DNA from: Boswellia sacra
Taxonomy: Eukaryota > Streptophyta > Magnoliopsida > Sapindales > Burseraceae
Assembly (NCBI GenBank): GCA_013180625.2
Contig: SNVD02013763.1
Coordinates: 21,017 to 85,016 of the forward strand
Direction: 5' to 3'
DNA: 64,000 nt
The notes beneath the pieces were generated by a model. That model did not search any database, was not told the origin of the DNA, and saw nothing but the letters and a program-made list of their open reading frames with translations. The number at the start of each line of letters is the position of its first letter. Within the stretch, counting starts at the first letter, position 1. Shown piece by piece: positions 10,777 through 19,334 of this stretch. The position numbers were made by a program, and so were the translations under genes.

Positions 10777-11734
10777 ATTGTTCTCATGTGGGACAAATAA
10801 AGAAGGAGAGTCATACTTAGTGGAATGGAATGAAAGTGAGGAGCAGTCAAGCGCACATATGTTGGTCTTGGGAAGCTATCTGTAGGGGTCATGCAATTTG
10901 ATACAACGAAAAATAGGTTTTTAGCTACTGGTGATGAGTTCACCATCAAATTTTGGGACATGGACAATGTTAATATGTTGACAAGTATAGAGGCAGATGG
11001 TGGATTACCGATAATTATTTAATACAGACAAACCTTAGTTGTTTTAGTTTGATGCAATTGAGTCTGCCAGCTAACTATCTTGGTCTTGTAAATGTGCAGG
11101 ATTCACCTTGCATTTAACAAAGAAGGAATTCTATTAGCTGTCTCAACTAGCAACAATGGTGTTAAAATTCTAGCAAATACTAATGGAATCAGGCTGCTAC
11201 GCACAGTGGAGAATCGTGGATTTGGTACTTCTAGAGTTGCTGCTGCAGCTGTTCTTAAGGTAAAGGTAAAGTTTTTATGTTGACCTGCTTGTTGATAAAT
11301 GTTTTCCTAAATGCATAATGTCTATACAGGCTCCTGCAATATTTGGTTCAGTAAATATAGGTGTTGCAACAAGCATTGCAGATCGAGTTACTCTAGTAGC
11401 TGCAGCAGCAATTGTTGGAATGGTGAGTGTTGACGTCTTTGCCATGGATAATTCTGATTTTGAGTGTAGCTTAGACTTACTGTCATAGCAATGCAAATTT
11501 TTTATTGAATACAGATGGGGATACACTTGACATGAAAAAGGAATTTTGTGTAAAATGATCTAATTTTTTTCCCTTTGGCTTCTGCAGAACAATGATACTA
11601 GAAGTTTGGCTGATGTGAAACCCAAAATCACTGATGAGTCTGTGGAAAAGTCAAGGATCTGGAAACTGACAGAAATCAATGAAACATCACAGTGCCGATC
11701 TCTTAGGCTTCTGGATAATTTACAACCAATGAGG
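10777..11734 (+). pseudogene. TPL: Captured C-terminal WD40 part of a TOPLESS-type corepressor
   Basis: Four exons in native order: 10777-11009 (LFSCGTNKEGESYLVEWNES; later FTIKFWDMDN), 11100-11259 (RIHLAFNKEGILLAVSTSNN, KILANTNGIRLLRT), 11330-11422 (APAIFGSVNIGVATSIADRV) and 11588-11734 (KSRIWKLTEINETSQCRSLR). Splice sites AAG|GTAAAG, ACAG|GCT, ATG|GTGAG, GCAG|AAC and AGG|GTATG are kept. These match the second WD40 region of TOPLESS/TPR corepressors, which bind EAR-motif repressors and histone deacetylases in the nucleus. One base is missing in the first exon after WNES (about 10840), shifting the frame, and the donor after exon one is not clear. The N-terminal TPD (LisH/CTLH) and most WD40 repeats are absent. 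Confidence 0.88.
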
Positions 11735-12062
11735 GTATGGTACTTGCTTTGGAGTGCTCACTGGAAAATACAATAAGAGAATTATACCACCTGACAATCG
11801 ATTTGCATTGAAAAATTACAAAGTAATTAGATGGATTTGATACACTTAAGTTGTTATAATCCATTGTTATTCTTTGCTCTTATTGGTGCAAATTACCGAC
11901 TACATGAATTACAAAGTTGCTAATTAATTGGTATTGTGTAGTATACTTGTTTGTTATATGGATTCTTGATATATGATAAAGTGTGATTGATTCGATGATT
12001 GATGCTTGTTTTTTGAGAATTTTGTTTAATGTGACAAATGATACAGATTATGAATTTCTGAA
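11735..12062. other. Spacer between TOPLESS fragment and CACTA end repeats
   Basis: AT-rich sequence, probably intron of the TOPLESS donor grading into transposon sequence. No coding or RNA feature is seen. Confidence 0.4.
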
Positions 12063-12068
12063 ATTTTT

Positions 12069-12113
<45 letters not shown>

Positions 12114-12466
12114 CTTGGCTGATTACTAACTGCCAAGTATATATATTTTTTTATTTTTAAAACTATTTATACTTGGCGGTCAAAAACCGTCAAGTATAGT
12201 TAAGTGCATATTTGGCGGTTAAAAACTGTCAAGTATATATTTTTTTAATTTTTTAAAACTATTTATACTTGGCGGTCAAGGTGCATATTTGACGGTTAAA
12301 AACTGTCAAATATATATTTTTTTAATTTTTTAAAACTATTTATACTTGGCGGTCTTTGACCGCCAAGTATAGTAAGATGTATATTTGGCGGTGCCATTAG
12401 TGGCGCTTTCAAGACTGCCAAATATATACATAGTTGACGGTTTTTGACCGCCAAATATGGTCATTT
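12063..12466. repeat. CACTA 3' subterminal palindromic repeats, with a (TA)n run
   Basis: A (TA)n microsatellite at 12073-12110 is followed by at least six inverted pairs of TACTTGGCGGTC or ATATTTGGCGGT with their complements (for example near 12171-12200, 12211-12240, 12345-12372 and 12436-12458). The pairs could fold as hairpins. Arrays of 10-20 bp subterminal motifs are typical CACTA transposase-binding regions. Confidence 0.8.
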
Positions 12467-12477
12467 TTCTTGTAGTG
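12467..12477 (-). repeat. CACTA 3' terminal inverted repeat
   Basis: TTCTTGTAGTG is the exact reverse complement of 131-141. The following bases CAA form the right copy of the presumed 3-bp target duplication. Confidence 0.85.
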
Positions 12478-13344
12478 CAAAACTAGTAATTGTGGTGATT
12501 CCTCAATATGTGCAGTCTAAACCAAATAACAACTAGCTAAGAATAGCACAGCTGCAGTCAAATGTCCTTACTCGATCAATATCTTAGAGGCTAGGAAGCA
12601 GAGTCAAGAAGGTGGTGTCTGACGTATTGATGAAGAGCGTCGAACCAACTAGATACATGATGAAGCTTTGTGCATATTGATCTACCTCGACCGGAGTCAG
12701 ATTCAATCTTCTCTTTCAATACATGAATAAAGAATTGTACAGAATTGCAACATTGTTGATCTTCACATCATAACCAAGGAGTTGATGGACCAACTTTCGT
12801 TGATCTCTCAACTTTTTGATACAAGAATCAATGGGCAAAACCCTCCCACTGCATGGAAGGCCAATCAATGTAGCAACATCAAATGGTGTAATAGTCATCT
12901 TGCTAATCGAAAGATTAAAAGTGAGTCGTGTCCATCCACCTTTTACATAGAGTGGCTAGTGCTCAACAATCGGTGTGTCAAGAGACACGTGAAAAAGAAG
13001 TGATGAACTTTTAGAAGCTGGTAGTAGTAATCCTATTCCTAAGAACCTTATTTCCTATCTCTAAGAACCAGCTGTTGGCTCTAGAAAATGACCGGCACAT
13101 TTTGTTCTCATAGAAGTCCTCAAATGAGAAATTGAAAGTCTTTACATAAATACATGCCTAGAAAATTCCAAGAAAATGAAAAAACAAAAAATGAAGAAGA
13201 ATACATACCTAGTTGATCATGTGGGATGTGGGAATCCATGTCATAGATAACGGGCACCTCTTGGTCTTTTGGAAGACCTCTCAATATTGATCTCCAGATC
13301 GGATAGGTCTCATTCAAGTGAAGATGGACCAGATGACCAGCCAT
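12478..13344 (-). pseudogene. PMD (plant mobile domain) gene, N-terminal half, antisense inside a Tat-like element
   Basis: Read on the minus strand, the likely start is at 13344: MAGHLVHLHLNETYPIWRSI, then an intron-like gap, then a segment with MTITPFDVATLIGLPCSGRV and PIDSC (12898 leftward), then LTPVEVDQYAQSFIMYLVGS and TLFINTSDT. The pattern T..DV..L.GLP..G, then an AR(S/A)FI.YL.G.TLF core, is that of PF10536 (plant mobile domain), found in MAIN/MAIL1 and in many transposons. Stops are present in the distal part, and the gene is cut at 12477 by the CACTA element; its continuation is 1-130. It lies between pol and the GA tract of the retroelement, opposite in orientation to the LTRs. Confidence 0.72.
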
Positions 13345-13512
13345 TAGAAAGAGGAATTCGAGACAGATGCATAGGAAAAACCAGAGGCAAATTGGATGAG
13401 AAACAAAGAAATGGCATGGGAATGAAGTTCAAGCAGATGAAGGGTCAATTTATAGAAACTTTACCGTAAGCGGTTGCCGGTCGACCACAGGTTGGTGGTC
13501 CTACAACTGGAT

Positions 13513-13905
13513 AAAAGAGTAAAAGGCCAAGAAAAAAAAAGAAAGAAAGAGAAGAAATGAAAAGAAAAAATGAGAAAGAAAGAGAAAAAAAGAAAAAGGA
13601 AAAGAAAGAGAGAGAAAAAATAAGAGAAAGAGAGAAAAGAAAGAGAAAGAAGAGAGAAAAAAAGAAGGGAAAGGAAGAAAGAAGAAAGACAAGAAGAATA
13701 AAAGAAAGAGAAAGAAAAAAGAAAAGAAAGAGAAATAATGAAGAAAAGAGAGAGCAAAAGAAAAAAGAAGAAGGAGAAAAAGGAAAGAAGAGAAAGAAAG
13801 GGAGAGAAAAGAGAAAAAGAGAAAGAAAAAAGAAGGGAGAGAAAGAAAAAGAAAGAGATGAAAGAAAAGAAAAGAAAAGAAGAAAAAAGAAGAAAATCGC
13901 ATCAA
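13513..13905 (+). repeat. Strand-biased GA-rich (polypurine) tract
   Basis: About 390 bases on the + strand are almost only A and G (GAAAGA/AGAAAA patterns). Similar tracts lie at 26098-26220 and 40664-40838, each in the same position between the antisense PMD gene (or its remnant) and the 3' LTR. Long frames opened on either strand here (Lys/Arg/Glu-rich, or Ser/Phe/Leu-rich on the minus strand) are by-products of composition, not genes. Confidence 0.8.
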
Positions 13906-14995
13906 TGCAAAGTCTGAAGAATTTTCAAACAGAATCGATGGCAAGCACTTGGCCATGGCAATAGCTTAGCAACTCATAAGCAAAGTTGAGTAACATCAGT
14001 CGATGGAATCTCCGATCGAAATCACATGGAAAAATTCCTACAGAGAGTAGAAAGCAGTCTGTTGAAGAACACATCGAATGAGGTAAACTTTGAATTGATT
14101 TGAAATTATCCAGAGTGTTTGATATTTTACAGGAACTTGCAAAAAACAATGAAGAAATCCTTAATGAGTTTAAGAACCAACAACATGATAAGAATTCCCT
14201 AGTGGAGGATGTAAAATCTTATGATTCCTTAATGAAAAATACTCAATCGAAGGCATTAAGAGTGAAAGGATAAAGGCCAAAAAGATGCAATATTATAGAA
14301 TTCTCCCCATTGAGTTTGAAGAAATCAAGAAATGAAGAGTAGAAGTAAGAAGGGCATGAAACCCAATAAGTGCAACATCTGAAGAGATAAATAATGAAGA
14401 ATATTTGGCTGAAGGCATGAAGAAAGAAAGGTTTAAAGATCGTGAAATAGTGTATGATAGATGTTTTCCTAGTGGGCATGCATTAGAAGAAACCCTAGAA
14501 AGTAGATGAACTTAAAAGTATTTTAAGCCGTTAGAATAGACACAAGCCCTAAGAAGAGGCACACTAAAGAGTGTTTAAAAACCCTAAAAAGTAGGTGCAC
14601 TTAAAGTGTTTTAAGCCTTTAGATAGGCACAAACTCTAAGATGAGGTGTATTGAAGACTTTTTAAAAACCTTAGAAAGTAGGTGCACTTAAGAGTGTTTT
14701 AAGCCCTCAGAATAGGCGCATTGAAGAGTGCTAACAAACCCTAAAAAGTAGGTACACTTAATAATATTGCAACTTAGCATAATAAGGATGCACCTGTCTA
14801 TACCAGAAGAGTGCACATCATGCATCATGAAGATGCATTTCGTGCATTAGAATAATGTATTTGTCTGCACTAGAAGAGTGCATATCACGCATTAGAAGGA
14901 TGCATTTGATCGCATTAGAAAAGTGCATATTACGCATCATAAGGATGCACTTCATGTGTAGAAGGATGCTAATTAGCCCTTAAGTGGGCACACCT
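13906..14995. repeat. 3' internal region of Tat-like element with short tandem repeats
   Basis: From 13906 to 14485 is unique internal sequence whose start (GGCAAGCACTTGGCCATGGC) is shared with 26260-26280 and 40890-40910. From 14486 to 14770 imperfect copies of an AAGTAGGTGCACTTAA..GTGTTTTAAGCC unit occur. From 14770 to 14990 a GTGCATATCACGCAT..AAGGATGCAT unit repeats. No gene is present. Tandem repeats just upstream of the PPT are frequent in Tat/Ogre elements. Confidence 0.65.
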
Positions 14996-15131
14996 TTTTT
15001 GCAAGATTTGAAGAGGGGAGTAGATGATGAAAGGCCTGACCGAAAGTAAATAAAGGCAAAGATGCCAAGATAAGAAAAGGGAAGACAAAGAAAGAATACT
15101 TTGTCAGTCTTTGTGTCTCGTAAACCTCACC

Positions 15132-15147
15132 AAAGTAGGGGGTAAGT
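15132..15147 (+). promoter_or_regulatory. Polypurine tract before LTR A
   Basis: AAAGTAGGGGGTAAGT immediately precedes the LTR start. The same tract precedes LTRs C and D. It would prime plus-strand DNA synthesis and marks LTR A as a 3' LTR of the unit to its left. Confidence 0.75.
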
Positions 15148-17147
15148 TATAGACACTAGACTTTTAGGCTTGAGGATGAAGCACGAATTAGTGTTTAGCA
15201 ATGAAAATTACTAGATTGCCCTTGGAATGAAAAGAGAAGTGAACCAAGGTAAAGAGTCAAAAAGCTTTGAAAACTAACACGTGACTTTGGAAAATCACAT
15301 AATTTAATCCAAAAGGAATCTAATGATGAGTCATATATCATTGCGAGTCTACGGATATCTAGTTTTTACAAAAATTTATGAATTGCAAATCAAAGTTGAA
15401 CTCGAAGAGTTACTCACGATCAAATGGCCAAAAATTAGAAGGGACTATATTGAAAAAATGAGAAATTGAAGGGTTCGATGGGCCACCACCAGCTAGCAGT
15501 GGGAGAACAGCTGGTCGATTATGCTACCATTGACCGACAGCCCTTCCACAGTTAGTGAGTCAGTTGTCGCATGATCGACCAATGGTTCTCTCATAGTCGA
15601 CTGGCACTTCCACCATTAATTTTGGAAAATTTTGTTTAAAACCCTTCTTTTCTTTTGTTTTTTTGCTTCCTTTCTCAACTCACACCCTCTCCTATATAAA
15701 CAACCCCTTGACTCACTTCTCAAGACATCCAGAAATCCCCTCTCTCTCTCTCTTTCTCTCTCTAAGATAAACTTGAGAATTCAGGGAGTCCTTTCTAGCT
15801 TAAAGTTTTGGGTATTTTGTATTGTTCTAAACCTAGAATGGGCACGTCCCGAGAGCATTTCTCTCTTCTCTCTCCTATTTTTTAATTTATTTTTCTTGCT
15901 TAGAATTAAGCATGATTAGTTTTTTTCCTTAGAATAAGCATGTTTAATTTTTTATTTTGATGCTTAGAAGCATGTTTAGGGTTTTTATGATTTGTTTTAA
16001 CCCTTTCGCTATTTTACAAGTTGGATAAGCATGTCAAAGTAAGTCCGCTTTCGCTTATTTATTAGAACCATAATTATGAATTTATTTTCTTTATGAATGC
16101 TTAAATCATGCTTAGGAGCACATGTTAGAATCATGCTTAAGAAAACATGAATAGAATTATACTAGGAAGACTTATAATTACTTTGAAGTATGTTAGGAAA
16201 TAGCATTAGACTAGAATTGTCTTAAATGTTTGAAGTGGGCTAGAGTAACCATAATTAGGCTAGAATTGCCTTGTTTTCCTTCAATTGATCGAATTAGGAT
16301 AGAAATGTCATGTCTAGGCTAGAATTGCCATATTTTGAATTACCATGATAGAATTGCCATGATTTTAGTTCATGGCTTTAAGTAGAATTTTTATTGATTA
16401 ATATGAATGTATGTATGAATGTACCATGATTAGATTGAGTGATGCTATGAAGATGGTGGATTCATATTGACAGTAAGAGACCATCACTTAGAATAAATAA
16501 TTGAATGAATATAATGATGTCATGAAGAGACTTGATAAATAATGAATAGAGTCACATATGATTATGAAGAATTCACTGTTTATTGAGTCTCAGACTGATT
16601 GTTTATATTTAAATTACATGAATATGTTATGAATGATTGGTGATTTTGAAGTATTTAGAAGTAGAATTTACTTTGTTGGAGAGCAATGTAATCCTGTCCC
16701 TTATCCCCCATGTTTGAAAAGGAATGTAATTCAATTATCTTCCCTTTTCCTTTGTACAAATATACAGTTGCCTCGATTGAAATCACCTTACATGGCTCTA
16801 AGAAGATAAAACGAACAATGTATGCATAAAATAAACCACTTAAGTGGACTGTATGACAACTTAAGCTATTCTTATTTGGTATACCCTAATAGAGGCAGGA
16901 TTTACATCTCAACGGGTTGAAAGCTTGTATCTAACATCCTGAACCCATCTCTAAAAGGATGAGGGTAGTTTAGGTCCCGAAGCAAGGGATCAGATTGTCA
17001 TCACCCATTTTTTCAATAGAAAATTAGGTGGCAACTCTATTCTCTAGACTTGTCCATGACTTGTTTGTGTTCCCTTAAGTCTCGAAAAGGGTTTTGACAT
17101 AGTGTTGTGGTTGTAAATGCATTGGCGGGATGAAAGCCCTGTTCACA
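15148..17147 (+). mobile_element. LTR A of Tat/Ogre-like Ty3/gypsy element
   Basis: It begins TATAGACACTAGACTTTTAG (first dinucleotide changed from TG) and ends ..CCCTGTTCACA, about 2.0 kb. It shares blocks with LTRs B, C and E: the start, the AAAATCACA..TTAATCC block, the CTATATAAAC..CCCTTG box near 15690-15710 (a likely TATA box and transcription start), the CATGCTTAG-rich middle and the GGGATCAGATTG..GGTGGCAACTCT tail. A PPT lies directly to the left, and pol-derived sequence lies to the right. It may therefore be both the 3' LTR of the left unit and the 5' LTR of the right unit. Confidence 0.75.
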
Positions 17148-17203
17148 AGAGCAGTGAACAAGAAACAAATGTGAGCAATTAGCATTGATAAATGAAAAGA
17201 GGA

Positions 17204-17480
17204 TGACGACCTTGTATCACGTGCAACCATATCAACAAAGAGTGGCTCGTGCTTTCATCAAGAATATCAAGAAGAAAAAGTTTAAAGAATTATACTTGGT
17301 CCTTAAACAAGCATGGCCTCAAGTTTTTTGATCCATGAGGGAAGTTTTAACCAAATTGGGAAGGGTTGTACCTAATCAAGAAGATGTTCACTAAAGGTGC
17401 TATAAAATTGTTAGATTTGGAGGGAAGTGAATTCACAGAACCAGTCAACATCAACAGCTTGAAGAAATCCTTTGTATGAG
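17204..17480 (+). pseudogene. pol: Ty3/gypsy pol, C-terminal end fragment
   Basis: In shifting frames the + strand reads YQQRVARAFIKNIKKKKFKE, then LVLKQAWPQ, REV and YLIKKMFTKGAIKLLDLEGS and then EFTEPVNINSLKKSFV. The pattern QRVARAFN.KVKPR.F..GDLVLK..P..GP(Y)(L/V)I...GA..L.D..G.(E/Q)...PVN...LKKY(F/Y)V is the integrase C-terminus of Tat/Ogre and Athila type elements. At least two frameshifts and a stop are present. Located 57 bases after LTR A, it implies that most gag-pol was deleted. It is the only clear pol trace in the Tat-like cluster. Confidence 0.65.
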
Positions 17481-17699
17481 AGAGACGAAGAAAAAAAAAT
17501 AACAAAATAAGAGAGATAGTGACTCAAAAAATAAATAAGTCAAACAAATCGAAAAGGTTGGTTAATGACAGGAGTCACTACATGTACAAATATTATTCTT
17601 ACAAAAGATTTTCCATCATTAATAAAATGTTCATGGATTGGAAACACATATGTTATGGAAATGATTTCATTAAATTCAAAGCTACTTAAAAGAAAAACA

Positions 17700-18898
17700 T
17701 CTAACAGGAAAAGTTAAAATGTATCAATTTTCTTTTCTCAATTGTTATTTGTAGGAGTCTAATAAGCATGTCTATTGGCCTGCCAATTGACCCATGCTTT
17801 GTACTAATAATTAGTGGTAAAGTCAAAATGACAAAATAGATTCCTCTAAATAAGATAGTGTGGCCAAGTCTCTCAAACACAATCAAGGAAATGTGCCATG
17901 AGTCGTCTAGGCCTCAAGGTGGGAAGAATGGTAATGATGAGCTGCTTCTCTCTATACTGCTAGCACAGTTAAGATAGGGTATAAAAGGAACTACGGTTAA
18001 GCCCATCCAACGGGCCACATTTTGTATAAGTCCTGAGGGTCACATGCTACAATCTCCACCAAGGGTAATACCAACGGACGAGTCCATTTGATACAACGCA
18101 AAGCCATGTAGTCTAAGAATCAAGTTTCTAAAGTCTCCTATGGGAGTCATGCTGAGGCCCATAACAAAGTGGGTAAACCTAAGTCCAAGCCAGTATGGAC
18201 AACTTCTCTTGCAACCATATTTAAGGCAAGAAAGGAAAGGAGTTCGTAAAAAAAAAAATGAGATAAGACGAGACCCACCTGAAAAAGACGAAGATTGCTA
18301 GAAAACTTCATGCTTTCTCCATATTTCACACGATCCAACCCAATCAAAGTGTGGGAAAGTATTAGAGCCATAAGTGTCTTTTAAGGCCCCATCTGTGGAA
18401 ATAAAGTCACTAACAATGGGTCTCCAAAAGCATCTTTGGAAACCAATAAATACTGAACAAGCTAACAAAACTGAAATATGCCGAGCCAAGAAATGGAAAC
18501 CCTCTCCACGAATTTGATTAGAGGCATCAAAGATTGCAGCATGACTCTATAGTCTATAGTATGTATGCCTATTAAATCACATGGAATGTGAAATAAATCA
18601 GTCAAATCATACAATGTGGGTCAATCCAAATGTGGCAATATGATATCTTTGGTACTAGATGTAGAAATACACATAATGGCAACTCTTCACACAATGGACA
18701 CAACTCTTGACCATTAAAACTAAATACATGATCAGACACATCCTAGAAATTGACTGCATCTTTAAGAAAAAGGATGTCCAATCTGACCTGTTTGAGATAC
18801 CTCAATCTGAAAAGAGTATTGCATTCCAACAAATGCCATTCTGCATCTTTGACCAACTTCAAATCAGCTTGAAGCACCCCTAAACTTGCTTTACTCAT
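17700..18898 (-). pseudogene. Second antisense ORF of the Tat-like element, family unidentified
   Basis: On the minus strand a frame starts at 18898 with MSKASLGVLQADLKLVKDAE and continues LLECNTLFRLRYLKQVRLDI, then after a stop VSDHVFSFNGQELCPLCEEL. Degenerate segments at 18489-18298 (MARHISVLLACSVFIGFQRC) and 17886-17750 (MIVFERLGHTILFRGIYFVI) probably continue it. Related sequence is at 29892-30300. The FSFNG(Q)ELCP..EE pattern suggests a plant transposon-associated domain (DUF7745-like), but I cannot confirm this. Many stops and frameshifts exist. Extra antisense ORFs between pol and the 3' LTR are known in Tat-lineage elements. Confidence 0.45.
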
Positions 18899-19334
18899 GA
18901 TGAAGTTATGGAGGGAAAAGAAAGGAAGTAGTGTTGATTTATAAGGAGAAAAGAGACCAAAACAATATCAAAATTCGATGTGGGATCCAATATAGGTGAA
19001 TGCCTCTACGAGTAGGCGCACTTCTATATGCAAAATAGGTGTAGTGCCTATAGCAACCAAAGTTGAAATATTTGTTTGGATTCATTTTTGTGTAATTGGT
19101 AACAAAACAAGCTCATTTTATGTAAAATCTTCGTGTGTATAATTTTCAATGTAAAGAAAAGAAGAAAAAAGCAAAGTTTATTTATTTGTTATAAACATCC
19201 AAGCATATACAAGATATGAAACTGGGGGCGAATTACACCGACCTTCAAAAGCCTATGGCTATACAAAACGATAAACAAAAGATGAACAAAGAAAAATGAG
19301 TAAAGAGAGAGCAAAAAAGGGCAAAATCACTATG
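18899..19334. other. Spacer between the two antisense ORFs, no gene seen
   Basis: AT-rich sequence with a GCGCACTTCTATATGC..TAGGTGTAGTGCC segment reminiscent of the tandem units found elsewhere in the cluster. Nothing codes here. Confidence 0.35.

Larger units (their letters stand above)
131..12477. mobile_element. Non-autonomous CACTA (En/Spm) transposon carrying many host gene fragments (Pack-CACTA)
   Basis: The left end begins CACTACAAGAA at 131 and the right end is its reverse complement, finishing at 12477. The terminal 11 bases match exactly. Both ends hold subterminal motifs of the ATATTTGGCGGT/TACTTGGCGGTC kind, strongly palindromic at 12110-12460, as is usual for CACTA elements. Flanks are TAA and CAA, a 3-bp target duplication with one change. 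The related PMD copy at 33223-33240 reads through the site without the insert, so it acts as an empty site. No transposase is visible. The interior holds exon-intron fragments of unrelated host genes, all on the + strand. CACTA elements that carry gene fragments are known (Tgm-Express type in soybean); the number of donors here is large. The boundaries are seen in the sequence; mobilisation by an autonomous relative is inferred. Confidence 0.88.

Noticed and set aside
131..12477. A cluster of functional host genes (PFK, PAT, SMC2, HUB2, DPH6, TPL)
   Set aside because: Each gene is represented by a few exons only, with stops, frameshifts and missing catalytic parts, enclosed by CACTA ends.
13461..13964. 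Long open frames on both strands (up to 151 codons)
   Set aside because: They come from the GA-rich tract: only Lys/Arg/Glu or Phe/Leu/Ser residues, no domain, and the same composition in non-orthologous tracts.
14486..14995. CRISPR-like array of regularly spaced repeats
   Set aside because: Units are imperfect, adjoining and without unique spacers, in a plant LTR element; same for 26860-27730 and 34328-34615.
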